Source: Paenilisteria rustica
GTDB taxonomy: Bacteria; Bacillota; Bacilli; Lactobacillales; Listeriaceae
Direction: 5' to 3'
NCBI RefSeq assembly: GCF_013820765.1
Contig: NZ_JABJVM010000014.1
Location: 19,585 to 83,584 of the forward strand
DNA: 64,000 bases
Shown piece by piece: positions 35,134 to 45,025 of the stretch (position 1 is its first letter; every line of letters starts with the position of its first letter). The notes under the pieces are model-generated. The model was not told the origin of the DNA. It worked only from the letters and a program-made list of their open reading frames with translations, and searched no databases. A program made the position numbers and the translations under genes.

Positions 35134-35826
35134 TTATTTTATAGCTTCCTGTAAGGCCTTAATTTTAGCGGCATCAAGCCCTTTACTAAAATCGCCATCC
35201 AGCCGCGCGCCACCACCAACATGGTATTGCGTATTATGAAGTTTCTCGTGCAACAAGCCAATATTATCAGCCGTCACTCCACTCCCGACCAAAATTTCAA
35301 ACGAAGTCATGTCCGCCTGGCTATCCGCGACCCATTTTTGCAACCGATCGATCGTGTCCGTCGCCTTCACACCGCCACCTGACGTCAAAACTTGCGTGAT
35401 ATTATTGCCATACTCGCGAAGTACCGCGTAGGCTTGGTCAATATCGCGCGCATCCTCAATCGCCCGATGGAACGTCAAATCCAGATCACCCTTCCAATCG
35501 ATTACGTTTTCCAATAAATCACGATCAATTTCGCCAGATTTCGTAAGCGCTCCGAAAACAATACCAGCAGCACCAAGCTCCGAGGCCATCATAATATCCT
35601 CCTGCATAATCGCGATATCATAATCATCATAACAAAACGAATGGCTATGCGGCCGAATCATAATCATCGCCGGAACCCTAATATTCTCCGTAATTTGCTT
35701 CACAACACCATAACTCGGCGTCAAACCACCCTCACTAATCGCCGAAACAACCTCCAACCGGTCCACGCCAAAATGCTCCGCCTGCGATGCCTCCCGAATA
35801 TTCTCCACAATAACCTCTAGTACCAC
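35134..35826 (-). CDS. cutC: CutC family protein
   Basis: 230 residues, TIM-barrel. LEVIVENIREASQAEHFGVD, RLEVVSAISEGGLTPSYG, MIRPHSHSFCYDDYDI and LTFHRAIEDARD are CutC signatures. The family was named for copper homeostasis but its activity remains unclear. The first codon is GTG with GGAG about 9 bases upstream. Stands alone. Confidence 0.9.
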   Translation of the reverse strand: MVLEVIVENIREASQAEHFGVDRLEVVSAISEGGLTPSYGVVKQITENIRVPAMIMIRPHSHSFCYDDYDIAIMQEDIMMASELGAAGIVFGALTKSGEIDRDLLENVIDWKGDLDLTFHRAIEDARDIDQAYAVLREYGNNITQVLTSGGGVKATDTIDRLQKWVADSQADMTSFEILVGSGVTADNIGLLHEKLHNTQYHVGGGARLDGDFSKGLDAAKIKALQEAIK

Positions 35827-35946
35827 GCCACTTCACTCCTTTATTCTATTCATTTATGTAGTTATCTATATTTTAGCTTAAATATCTCTCAAAAGAAACG
35901 AAAAGCATCATCCCGCAAAAATTACGAAACAATGCCTCTCTCCTAG

Positions 35947-36438
35947 TTATTTTGTTTTCGATTCAAATACAACCGTCTCGCCCGCAACAACATCTGTTAC
36001 ATTTGACCAGTCGAAATCAAATTTATTTTCCATGCTATTCGTCACAACAACAGGAATCACCGTACTGCTCGCATTCTTCTCGATAAAATCAAGATCAGCT
36101 TCCACAATTGGTTGTCCAGCCTTCACTTTATCGCCAAGAGATACCAAAACATTGAATCCCTCGCCTTTAAGCGCCACTGTTTCCAAACCAATATGAACCA
36201 GAATTTCTTGACCAAGTTCTGAACGAATTCCAAAAGCATGTTTTGTATCTGCCACTTGGATGATTTCACCCGATACAGGCGCTACAATCGTTCCATTCGA
36301 AGGTTTTACCGCAATTCCTTCCCCCATCATCTTTTGGTTAAAAACTGGATCTGGAACATCTTCTAATTTCACAAATTGGCCTGTTGCAGGTGCTACAACG
36401 GCTTCCTCTTTATCTTTTTTAAACATTTTTTTAAACAT
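35947..36438 (-). CDS. crr: PTS glucose-type EIIA component
   Basis: 163 residues. EIIA-Glc fold with APVSGEIIQV, H67 in DTKHAFGIRSE and the phospho-accepting H82 in ILVHIGLETVALKG, and GEGFNVLVSLGDKV. Stand-alone cytoplasmic EIIA receiving phosphate from HPr (ptsH and ptsI are in this window) and passing it to EIIB domains of sugar permeases. AGGAGGA lies upstream of ATG 36438. Confidence 0.92.
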   Translation of the reverse strand: MFKKMFKKDKEEAVVAPATGQFVKLEDVPDPVFNQKMMGEGIAVKPSNGTIVAPVSGEIIQVADTKHAFGIRSELGQEILVHIGLETVALKGEGFNVLVSLGDKVKAGQPIVEADLDFIEKNASSTVIPVVVTNSMENKFDFDWSNVTDVVAGETVVFESKTK

Positions 36439-36868
36439 CTGCTATTCCTCCTAAAAAAATAAGTCATACCTATTGTAACCTAGATTTTCAAGAAGGTATA
36501 GGGAAACCAACTTTATTCTATAAGTATAATCGTATTAAGTACATAATTTCATCGTTCAAATATAAATCAACATTCACAAAATGGACACTTTTTTCTTTTA
36601 AAATGCGGAAATCCTGTGTTTTTTCTACATGAAAAGCATGGTATTCTTTATGGGTAAGGTATGCGAGACATAAACATTAGTCAATCTAAACGCATCACTT
36701 ACAGCATAGTTAACACAGAATGGAATGGCATATTTTAGAGGAAGGAAATTTCGTGACAATATTTTTTCGCTATTTTATTTTTGAAAATTAAGAACATTAA
36801 ACTATTTTTAGGTTAAGTAAAAAAACAAACACCATATTGGGTGTACAAACTTGGAGGAATTAAAAAAC
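36439..36868. other. Intergenic region: crr promoter side and upstream region of surface gene A
   Basis: 430 bases with no gene. From about 36493 (GAAGGTATAGGGAAACCAAC) to 36868 it is near-duplicated at about 40213-40584 upstream of the second surface gene, so promoter and leader were copied with the gene. A GGAGGA Shine-Dalgarno sits at 36853-36858. Confidence 0.7.
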
Positions 36869-39856
36869 ATGAATAAGAATATTAAAAAAGTAGCAACTGT
36901 CATTTTAGCAACAAACGTATTGGCAAGCACAATCATCTCAACATTACCGGTAGGAACACAAGCTGCAACGGTTGCACCGACATCGATTACAGAAGTAAGA
37001 GAAGCCGTTGCAGGGCTTTTTAATAAAGTTTCTTTCCCAGACAATACATCATATGAATACCTCAAAGAATCAACAACACAAGCCATGATTAATGAAGCAC
37101 GAACTAAATTAAACAATTGTTCAGATATCACTCCTACAGAAAAAAATTCACTTAACAACAGAATTAACTTGGTAGAACAGCAGTTAGCAGTTTCTATGAA
37201 TTTCACTTTGGACAAAAATTTTGATGTTACTAAGGATAATATAACCCATATATATAATTTACCAAGCAACAATCTTTTACCCGCTAATTTTTACCTAAGA
37301 TCACGTTTGTATTTCTTCGATGCTAACCACAATAATATAGGTTTGATGAGTACAACCTCTTTGATCTCCGATGGCGTTTCTGCTCCTTTTAGACCTGACA
37401 TACTACCAAACGCTAAAGATGTTAAATATATCCAATATTCCTATAGTGTTTACAGTGGTACTTTCAATTGTCAACTATCTAACTTTACGAAAGAGATATC
37501 AGTAGACGCGGCTAATGCTGTTGATTCTTTATTTATTGACGGAGACTCTTCCAAAGGTATTAGAGAAGATTTATCCCAAGCCGATATTGATAAAGCTCAA
37601 ACAGTAATCAATACAATTACAGATGCTACACAAAAAGAAGACCTTCAAACAGAACTAGACAAAGCACAAACAGAGCTAAATGAAAAAAATAGTAATGTTA
37701 TTAATGATGAAGCGAAAGCAGCCATTGACGCGTTATTCATTGACAACAACCCAGCAAATCATATCAAACCAACAACAGATCAAGTCGCAATTGACGCTGC
37801 GAAAGCAAAAGTAGATAAAGTCACAGATCTAGCCGTGAAAGCAGATCTTAACGCTGAAATCGCGAAAGCACAAGCAGAACTAGATGCAGCAAACACAGAA
37901 AAAGCACGTGAAGCCGCGGCAACTGTAGCGGTCAACGATCTTTTCATCAATGATAACTCAGCGAACCACATCAAGCCAACAACAGATCAAGCCAAAGTTG
38001 TTGCGGCGCAAGCGAAAGTCAACACAGTGACAGATCCAACGAAACGCGCAGAACTGCAAGTGTTGGTAGATAAGGCGCAAAACGAACTTAATACGAAAAA
38101 AGCCGTAGACGATGCAACAGCAAGTGTAAACGCACTGTTCGCGGATGCACCAACGAATTCCGTCTTGAAAGATAGTACAACCCAAGCGATGATTGACGCA
38201 GCGAAAGCCAAAGTCGATGCATTGCCAGCCACAACACCAGAAAAAACAGGTTTAGTTACCGATGTAGCTAAAGCCAATACGCAATTCAATCGAATCGCAC
38301 CAACAACAATTGGTGGTCTAACAACAGATAGCACAAATGTATCTGGAAACGGCGAACCAAACAGCACGATTGTCATCCAAAATGGTGCGACAACTATCGC
38401 TTCTGGTAAAGTCGGCAGTGACGGTAACTATAACTTCACGATTTCGAAACAACCAGCACTAGCAACAATTACCGCAACGGTAACAAAAGCATCGAATGGT
38501 AAAACAGCTAGCGCAAGCACAATCGTCGTTGCCATCGCCAAAGATTACAAACTAACAGCCAAAGATTACAAAACCGGTGATACATCATTGACAGGAACTT
38601 ATGGTGCCAATATCGCGAAAGTTCGTCTGTTTGTGAATGGCACACTGATTGTTCAAGGTACAACAAGCAACGGGAACTACACATTTGCGAATATCGCTAA
38701 ATTCATCACAAAACCAACCGATAAAGTCGAAGTGGTTGGCGTCGATAGTGGATACGTAGAACGCGCACGAGTGACCGTAAAAGTAACCGGAGATCCCGTC
38801 TATGATTACAACCTAACTGCCAATGATTATACTCTCGGTGGCACAACTATCACTGGGAAATACGGCAAGGACGTATCCAAAGTCCGCCTTTGGGTAAACG
38901 ATACAGTTGTTGGCCAAGCGACGACGAATGCAGATGGTACGTATAGCATCATAAATGTCCCTTCTTGGGTGAAATTAAGCACAGATAAAGTAGAAGTCGT
39001 TGGTGTCAATGCCGCGTACAAAGAAGTAGCACGCAAAACAGTCGTAACTAAAGGTGCCTCCATTCTTGATACAAGTCTAACACCTAAAACCTACACTAAA
39101 GGCGATGCAAACCTAACTGGAACTTTCGGAAAAGATATCAGCAAAGTCCGTCTATGGGTGAATGGCACCTTAGTGAAGCAAGCGACAACCAATGGTAGTA
39201 TGTTCACCGTGAGCGATATCGCAAGCTTCATCACAAGCAAAGACGATAAAGTAGAGGTAGTTGGTGTCAATGCTCAATACAATGAGGTCAATCGCGTCAC
39301 TGTTCCAACGACAGGGTTTAGCACATTGGATAACGCCTTAACAGCACCATCCGTATACCTGTTAAACAGCAACACAAGCAATATCATAGGTACGTATGGC
39401 TCTAATGTAGCAAAAGTCCGCTTGTTTGTGAATGGCGTAGTAGTCAAACAAGCCGTAACAACAGCTGGTAACTACAGCTTAAATGGCATTGCCGATTTTA
39501 TTAAGCAAACAACAGACGTTGTAGAGGTAGTCGCAGTTGATTCCCAATACAAAGAAGTAAATCGCAAGACGATTAGCGTACAGAACAATCCAGTCATCAA
39601 AGATTACAATTTAACAATGGATAAAGCGTCGTACCTCATTGGTGATAAAACAATCACAGGAAGCTACGGCAAAGATATCTCTTTCGTGAGACTAGCCATT
39701 GATGGAGTCAATGTAAAAACAGCATCTCTCAATAACGGCATCTTTACACTAAACGGAGTAGACGGATCCGTAAAAGATGGTACACATTTAGTAGAAATTG
39801 TAGCAAGTGACGCAGGTTATAAAGAAGTCAAACGCATCACAGTCACAGTAAAATAA
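36869..39856 (+). CDS. Secreted repeat surface protein A (Cry1Ac D-VI-like and Ig-like repeats)
   Basis: 995 residues. Signal peptide (about 1-32, ending GTQAA). An N-terminal region (33-215) holds a helical repeat and a beta-rich domain; four helical repeats of about 60 residues like toxin Cry1Ac domain D-VI follow (each with LF-D then K-AQ-EL). Then a Big-type Ig domain (APTTIGGLTTDSTNVSGNGE) and five C-terminal Ig-like repeats of about 80 residues (KVRLWVNGT ... DKVEVVGV). No LPXTG, WxL, GW or LysM anchor; it ends in VTVK, so it is secreted or loosely attached. ATG 36869 is preferred over TTG 36851, which overlaps the Shine-Dalgarno. Paralogue of the gene at 40585. Confidence 0.85.
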   Translation: MNKNIKKVATVILATNVLASTIISTLPVGTQAATVAPTSITEVREAVAGLFNKVSFPDNTSYEYLKESTTQAMINEARTKLNNCSDITPTEKNSLNNRINLVEQQLAVSMNFTLDKNFDVTKDNITHIYNLPSNNLLPANFYLRSRLYFFDANHNNIGLMSTTSLISDGVSAPFRPDILPNAKDVKYIQYSYSVYSGTFNCQLSNFTKEISVDAANAVDSLFIDGDSSKGIREDLSQADIDKAQTVINTITDATQKEDLQTELDKAQTELNEKNSNVINDEAKAAIDALFIDNNPANHIKPTTDQVAIDAAKAKVDKVTDLAVKADLNAEIAKAQAELDAANTEKAREAAATVAVNDLFINDNSANHIKPTTDQAKVVAAQAKVNTVTDPTKRAELQVLVDKAQNELNTKKAVDDATASVNALFADAPTNSVLKDSTTQAMIDAAKAKVDALPATTPEKTGLVTDVAKANTQFNRIAPTTIGGLTTDSTNVSGNGEPNSTIVIQNGATTIASGKVGSDGNYNFTISKQPALATITATVTKASNGKTASASTIVVAIAKDYKLTAKDYKTGDTSLTGTYGANIAKVRLFVNGTLIVQGTTSNGNYTFANIAKFITKPTDKVEVVGVDSGYVERARVTVKVTGDPVYDYNLTANDYTLGGTTITGKYGKDVSKVRLWVNDTVVGQATTNADGTYSIINVPSWVKLSTDKVEVVGVNAAYKEVARKTVVTKGASILDTSLTPKTYTKGDANLTGTFGKDISKVRLWVNGTLVKQATTNGSMFTVSDIASFITSKDDKVEVVGVNAQYNEVNRVTVPTTGFSTLDNALTAPSVYLLNSNTSNIIGTYGSNVAKVRLFVNGVVVKQAVTTAGNYSLNGIADFIKQTTDVVEVVAVDSQYKEVNRKTISVQNNPVIKDYNLTMDKASYLIGDKTITGSYGKDISFVRLAIDGVNVKTASLNNGIFTLNGVDGSVKDGTHLVEIVASDAGYKEVKRITVTVK

Positions 39857-39872
39857 GCCACATTTAATTAGA

Positions 39873-39915
39873 CATGAAAAAGCGCCTTTTCCATTCGTGG
39901 ATGGCGTTTTTTTAA
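39873..39915 (+). terminator. Terminator of surface gene A
   Basis: Hairpin around AAAAAGCGCC ... GGCGTTTTTTT with an inner TCCATTCGTGGA stem; runs into seven T residues. Confidence 0.7.
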
Positions 39916-40584
39916 GTACATACCGAGGTGTTAAAATTAGTGAGATAGAAGTAATGCATGCGGTAGAATATGTGCCATTATAAATACATCAAAAGAACAA
40001 CAAAATAAGCAAATATTCTAACCATGTTGTTATCAAACAAGCCGATCTAAACGGAGGCTGCTGAAAAACTAAGCATTTTTTGCATAAATCAGAGCGAAGC
40101 CAAATAAATAAGGTTTCTATCCAATAATTCGGATAGAAACCTTATTTATTTTCATCTATTAATGTTACTTTACACACAACATAACTTTCTGGATGATTTT
40201 TTTGTAGGTAGTCGAAGGTATAGGGAAACCAACTTTATTCTATAAGTATAGTCATAATAACAACATAACTTCATCGTTTGAATATAAATGAACATTCACA
40301 AAGTGTACACTTCTTTCTTTCAAAATGCGGAAATCCTGTGTTTTTTATACCTGTAAAGCATGGTATTCTTTATGAGTAAGGTATGCGAGACACAAAATTA
40401 GCCAACCTAAACGTATCACTTTACCGCACAACTAAAACAAAATGGGAATAACATATTTTAGAGAAAGGAAATTTATTGACCAGATTTTGCTCTATCATAT
40501 TTTTTCAACATTATGAATATTGAATGTATTTTTCAAAAAAACAAACACCTTATTGGGTGTACAAACTTGGAGGAATTAAAAAAC
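39916..40584. other. Spacer between surface genes A and B
   Basis: About 670 bases without a gene. It contains a strong hairpin at 40102-40152 (arms AAATAAATAAGGTTTCTATC and its complement, with flanking T residues), a dapL-derived fragment at 40166-40213, and from about 40213 onward the duplicated upstream region of surface gene A. The hairpin looks like a terminator without a gene, perhaps left from a deleted one. Confidence 0.7.
40166..40213 (-). pseudogene. 48-bp remnant of the dapL deacetylase gene
   Basis: ACTTTCTGGATGATTTTTTT and GTAGGTAGTC at this place match 43995-44042 inside the dapL coding region, over about 47 bases with three differences (all G to A on the plus strand). The match ends abruptly where the duplicated surface-gene upstream region begins. 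It marks a recombination junction, showing that the duplication involved the dapL side of the locus. Confidence 0.75.
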
Positions 40585-42831
40585 ATGAATAAGAATATTA
40601 AAAAAGTAGCAGCAGTGATTTTAGCAACAAACGTATTGGCAAGCACAGTGATTACGACATTACCGATAGGAACACAAGCTGAAACAGTTGCACCAACGTC
40701 GATTACAGAAGTACGAGAAGCAGTTGCAGGGCTCTTTAACAAAGTTTCTTTCACAGGTACATCATATGAATACCTTAAAGAATCAACGACACAAGCCATG
40801 ATTGATGAAGCGCGAACTAAATTAAACAATTGCTCAGACATCACTACTACAGAGAAAAATTCACTTAACAACAGAATTAACCGGGTAGAACAGCAGTTCG
40901 CAGTTTCTATGAATTTTACTTGGGACAAAAATTTTGATGTTACTAAGGATTATATAACCCATATGTATAATTTACCAAGCAACAATCTTTTACCCGCTAA
41001 TTTTTACCTAAGATCACGTTTGTATTTCTTCGATGCTAACCACAAATTTATAGGTTTGATGGATACACCCTCTTTGATCTCCGATGGCGTTTCTGCTCCT
41101 TTTAGGGCTAACATACTACCAGATGCTAAAGATGTTAAGTATATCCAATATTCCTATAGTGTTTACAGTGGTACTTTCAATTGTCAACTATCTAACTTTA
41201 CGAAAGAGATATCGGTAGACGCGACCAATGCTGTTGACTCCTTATTTACAGACGGCGACTCTTCCAAAGGTATTAGAGAAGATTTATCCCAAGCCGATAT
41301 TGATAAAGCTCAAACAGTAATCAATACAATTACAGATGCCACACAAAAAGCAGACCTGCAAGCAGAACTAGACAAAGCGCAAAATGAGCTAAATGAAAAA
41401 GATGGTACTGGAATTAGTGAAAAAAATGCCGAAGCTTCTGTAGACTCACTATTTATCAATGGAGATACATCTAAAGGTATTAAAGCCGATCTTTCCCAAA
41501 CTGATATCGATGCAGCTAAAGCGAAAGTCGATGCTCTTCCAGATTCAGCTAAGAAAACCGATCTTCAAGCGGATATTAATAAAGCACAAACTGAGCTAAA
41601 CGCTGGAAATCCATTAACACAAGCAACTGATAGTGTTAATGCGCTATTCGCAGACGCACCAACAAATAGTAAGCTTAAAAACGATACTACGCAAGCCATG
41701 ATCGATGCTGCAAAAGTAAAAGTAGACGCTCTATCACGCACACTTCCTGAACGCGCTGATTTAAATGCAGATCTTCAAAAAGCACAAGATTTTTTCAACG
41801 TCATCGCACCAACTACAATCGCGGCACTATCAACAGATTCCATCAAAGTAACAGGTACAGGTGAACCTAACGCCCCTGTTACTATCAAAAATGGCACAGC
41901 TACAATCGGTAGTGGCACAGTGAAAGCGGACGGTACTTTTGAAATCAGCATTGCGAAACAAGCAGCTAACGCAACCATCACAGCCACTGTCACAAAAGCA
42001 AGCAACAATAAAACGGCCACTGCTTCGACAAAAGTAACACAAAATATCGATTATTCGCTAACTACTAACGCATTCAAAATGGGCGATACGACGTTGACAG
42101 GTACAGTTGGTAAAGATGTTTCTAAAGTTCGCCTTTGGATTAACGGTGCTGTAGCCGTCCAAGGTGTGGTAAAGGCTGATGGCACATACTCATTCCCAAC
42201 AGCTGGCAGTTTCATCAAACTAATCGGTGATAAAGTAGAAGTCGTTGCCGTAGATAGCAAATATGCCGAAGTCAATCGTAAAACTGTCACTGTAACAGGA
42301 ACATCCACATTCGACAACGCCCTAACAGTGAACAAATTCAACACAGGTGACACGAAAATCGCAGGTACATTTGGTAAAGATATCGCTAAAATTCGCCTTT
42401 GGGTTAATGACAAAGTAGTAACTCAAGCCACAACAAACGCAAACGGCACATTCGAATTTGCAAATGCAGATCGCTTCATTACGAGCCCACTTGATAAAGT
42501 AGAAGTCGTTGCTGTTGATTCACAATACAAAGAATTGAATCGTAAAACCGTTAGCCTTCCTGGTTCAGATTCGTATGACAACACGTTCTCCGTAGATAAC
42601 TATTTCATCGGTCAGAATACGCTAGGTGGTTCATACGGTCAAGGTACTTCGAAAGTTCGCCTTTGGGTCAATGGAGTTGTTGTCAAACAAGCCGACCTAA
42701 ACGCTGCGGATAAAACATATACACTAAAAGGTATTTTCGGATTAATCAAGAGCAAAACAGATGTAGCAGAAGTCGTTTATGTAGATGCACAATATAAAGA
42801 AATTAAACGCGTTGCAGTAACGATCAAATAG
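40585..42831 (+). CDS. Secreted repeat surface protein B, paralogue of A
   Basis: 748 residues. Same plan as A: signal peptide (to GTQAE), N-terminal helical plus beta-rich region almost identical to A, three D-VI-like helical repeats (for example ASVDSLFINGDTSKGIKADL), one Big-type Ig domain (APTTIAALSTDSIKVTGTGE) and three Ig-like repeats (KVRLWINGA ... DKVEVVAV), ending VTIK without an anchor. ATG 40585 is preceded by TTGGAGGAATTAAAAAAC, as in A. An adhesin or matrix protein role is plausible but unproven. Confidence 0.85.
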   Translation: MNKNIKKVAAVILATNVLASTVITTLPIGTQAETVAPTSITEVREAVAGLFNKVSFTGTSYEYLKESTTQAMIDEARTKLNNCSDITTTEKNSLNNRINRVEQQFAVSMNFTWDKNFDVTKDYITHMYNLPSNNLLPANFYLRSRLYFFDANHKFIGLMDTPSLISDGVSAPFRANILPDAKDVKYIQYSYSVYSGTFNCQLSNFTKEISVDATNAVDSLFTDGDSSKGIREDLSQADIDKAQTVINTITDATQKADLQAELDKAQNELNEKDGTGISEKNAEASVDSLFINGDTSKGIKADLSQTDIDAAKAKVDALPDSAKKTDLQADINKAQTELNAGNPLTQATDSVNALFADAPTNSKLKNDTTQAMIDAAKVKVDALSRTLPERADLNADLQKAQDFFNVIAPTTIAALSTDSIKVTGTGEPNAPVTIKNGTATIGSGTVKADGTFEISIAKQAANATITATVTKASNNKTATASTKVTQNIDYSLTTNAFKMGDTTLTGTVGKDVSKVRLWINGAVAVQGVVKADGTYSFPTAGSFIKLIGDKVEVVAVDSKYAEVNRKTVTVTGTSTFDNALTVNKFNTGDTKIAGTFGKDIAKIRLWVNDKVVTQATTNANGTFEFANADRFITSPLDKVEVVAVDSQYKELNRKTVSLPGSDSYDNTFSVDNYFIGQNTLGGSYGQGTSKVRLWVNGVVVKQADLNAADKTYTLKGIFGLIKSKTDVAEVVYVDAQYKEIKRVAVTIK

Positions 42832-42844
42832 ACCTTTTTTCCAC

Positions 42845-42880
42845 CAAGTCTCACGATTTCATTTTCGTGGGACTTTTTTA
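42845..42880 (+). terminator. Terminator of surface gene B
   Basis: Arms AAGTCTCACGA / TCGTGGGACTT (one G-T pair) followed by TTTTTTATTT. Confidence 0.8.
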
Positions 42881-42939
42881 TTTCGTTTCTCTTTGTTAGA
42901 ATGGTACTAAGTCTTTATTTAGTAAAGGAAGTGACCTAC

Positions 42940-43782
42940 TTGGGATTTATAACGCGATGGTTCGAGGGCATTGATTGGGATAAAATTTGGTTAGACTCCG
43001 TTTCAAAAATAATAAGCGTGATAATTTTGATCATCCTATATTTTATTTTCAGTTGGATTGGGCGTAAGTTGATTCGGAGTTTCTTCCGGAAATACCGCTC
43101 ACAGCAAATGGTTTCAGAGAGCCGGGCTAAGACGCTAGAAGGTTTAGTCTTGAATGTTTTCGGCTATATTATGTTTTTCACATTTGCCATCCTTATTTTG
43201 CAGAATTTCATTAATGTGACGGCCATTATTGCGAGTGCTGGGGTCGCTAGTTTAGCTATCGCTTTTGGTGCACAAGGGCTCGTGAGTGATGTTGTGACAG
43301 GATTCTTTATTCTGTTGGAACGGCAACTCGATGTTGGTGATAGCATTACGCTTGAGCAAGTGAATGGAAATGTCGAGACGCTTGGTTTACGGACGACGCA
43401 GGTTCGTGATTTTGACGGGACGCTTCATTTTATTCCTAACCGTCAAATCATGATTGTTAGTAACCATTCGCGAGGAAACATGCGCATTTTAGTGGATATT
43501 CGAATTGCACCAACCGCTGATGCCGAGCAAGCGATGACCATTATTAAACGGGTTTGCGAGCAGGAAAAAGCCATGAATAAAAATATCGTGGATGGCCCGA
43601 CTGTTCTTGGCGTTCAGGAAGTGAGCGCGACAAACACCGTCATTCGAGTGATGGGAAAAGCGGTGAACGGGGAACAATTTGAAGTGCAGCGTAATTTGTT
43701 GAAGGATATTCGCGAAGAACTTGTTCGTAATCAGATTGAACTTCCGTTATCATACTTAGCACCTTTGGAACCAGGAAAATAA
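42940..43782 (+). CDS. Small-conductance mechanosensitive channel (MscS/YkuT type)
   Basis: 280 residues. Three membrane helices: about 20-45, 65-90, and the pore helix with ASAGVASLAIAFGAQGLVSD then VVTGFFILLERQLDVGD, the MscS signature. A cytoplasmic beta and alpha/beta vestibule follows (RDFDGTLHFIPNRQIMIVSN). It opens on hypo-osmotic shock. TTG 42940 is taken as start, with AAGGAAGTG about 8 bases upstream; the ATG at 42901 would add 13 residues. Convergent with dapL; ykuT occupies the same place in Bacillus. Confidence 0.88.
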   Translation: MGFITRWFEGIDWDKIWLDSVSKIISVIILIILYFIFSWIGRKLIRSFFRKYRSQQMVSESRAKTLEGLVLNVFGYIMFFTFAILILQNFINVTAIIASAGVASLAIAFGAQGLVSDVVTGFFILLERQLDVGDSITLEQVNGNVETLGLRTTQVRDFDGTLHFIPNRQIMIVSNHSRGNMRILVDIRIAPTADAEQAMTIIKRVCEQEKAMNKNIVDGPTVLGVQEVSATNTVIRVMGKAVNGEQFEVQRNLLKDIREELVRNQIELPLSYLAPLEPGK

Positions 43783-43783
43783 G

Positions 43784-43829
43784 AAAATCCACATCTCGCC
43801 TAAATTTTAGGAAAGATGTGGATTTTTTA
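43784..43829 (-). terminator. Bidirectional terminator between mscS and dapL
   Basis: Perfect arms AAAATCCACATCT / AGATGTGGATTTT with a 17-base loop; T run on the plus side. The dapL stop lies at its edge. Confidence 0.85.
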
Positions 43830-44948
43830 TATACTTTCTAAATACCCAGTCAAAACGTCAATCGCGAATGGAATTGCCGCTTCGTCTGGATTTAATTTCG
43901 AATGATGCAAGCTATATTCTGAATCAACGCCGAGCCAGAACATGAAGCCTGGAATTTTTTCAAGGAAGTAGCCGAAGTCCTCGCCTGTCATTGCTTCTTT
44001 ACACGCGACATAGCTTTCTGGATGATTTTTTTGTAGGTAGTCAATGAACTTGAGCGTTTCGGTTTCGTCATTATCTACCTCGACGTAATCAGAACCTGGG
44101 ATAAAGTTCACCTCGCATTGGTAGGCTTCTTCCCAACCTTTTGCAAGTTGCTTGAGCCGCGTCCACACGATTTCCATTGTTTCCTTAGAAAGTGTACGAA
44201 TTGTGCCGTCTAAATAGGCTTCTTCGGCGATAACATTCTGCACTTCACCGCCTCGGATTTGGCCGATTGTAATAACCGCCGCGTCTAATGGATCGATATT
44301 ACGGCTGATAATCGTCTGCATCTGGCCGACAAAAGCGCTCGCTGCCACGACCATGTCATTCGCCAAGTGAGGATATGCCGCGTGCCCGCCTTTTCCTTTG
44401 AACGAAATGAATAACTCCGATGTGTTTGCAAAAAGGAGGCCTGGTTTAACCGCAATTTGACCAGCTTTGTATTCGGGTGCAATGTGAAGCCCGAACATGG
44501 TATCTGGCCACCACGCCTTGAATTCAGCGCTTTCCATAATCGGTTTCGCGCCACCTGGTCCTTCTTCTGCTGGCTGGAATACGAAAAGGAGATTATCACG
44601 CAGCGGTGTGCTGGAAAAATGGGTCAAGAGGCCAAGCGCAATACTCATGTGGCAATCGTGACCGCACGCATGCATCTTCCCAGGATGGAGGCTTTTAAAC
44701 GCTAATCCGGTTTCTTCTGTAATCGGCAAAGCGTCGATATCTGTGCGGTAACCAATCGTTTTCGTTGGCGCTGTCCCTGCAACTCGGACTAGAATCCCTG
44801 TGCGCCATGTTTTTATTTGCAAATTTTCTTGTGGCAGTGTTGCTATGTAATCTAGTAGAAATTGTTGCGTTTTGAATTCTTCATAGCCTACCTCAGGAAT
44901 CAGATGTAGTTCCCGACGAAGTTTTATAAACGGATTTAATTCTGTCAT
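43827..44948 (-). CDS. dapL: N-acetyldiaminopimelate deacetylase
   Basis: 373 residues, M20D amidohydrolase. [18 protein letters not shown], metal site [45 protein letters not shown] dimerisation motif and [10 protein letters not shown] near the end. Removes acetate from N-acetyl-LL-diaminopimelate in the acetylase branch of lysine/DAP synthesis. It follows dapH on the same strand 77 bases away. A fragment of this gene occurs at 40166-40213. Confidence 0.92.
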   Translation of the reverse strand: MTELNPFIKLRRELHLIPEVGYEEFKTQQFLLDYIATLPQENLQIKTWRTGILVRVAGTAPTKTIGYRTDIDALPITEETGLAFKSLHPGKMHACGHDCHMSIALGLLTHFSSTPLRDNLLFVFQPAEEGPGGAKPIMESAEFKAWWPDTMFGLHIAPEYKAGQIAVKPGLLFANTSELFISFKGKGGHAAYPHLANDMVVAASAFVGQMQTIISRNIDPLDAAVITIGQIRGGEVQNVIAEEAYLDGTIRTLSKETMEIVWTRLKQLAKGWEEAYQCEVNFIPGSDYVEVDNDETETLKFIDYLQKNHPESYVACKEAMTGEDFGYFLEKIPGFMFWLGVDSEYSLHHSKLNPDEAAIPFAIDVLTGYLESI

Positions 44949-45025
44949 TATTATTTCCTCCTAAAAAGGCGCTTATTTCTAGCAAAAGCTCACACTTTCG
45001 CCAAAAATAAACGCCGAATCAATTC

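Larger units (their letters stand above)
36493..42831 (+). repeat. Tandem segmental duplication of surface protein gene with its upstream region
   Basis: Copy A from about 36493, copy B from about 40213, offset about 3.72 kb. Identity is near-complete across the upstream region, signal peptide, N-terminal domain and first D-VI repeat, then falls sharply: the rest is related but diverged and differs in repeat number (five versus three C-terminal Ig-like repeats). Confidence 0.85.
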
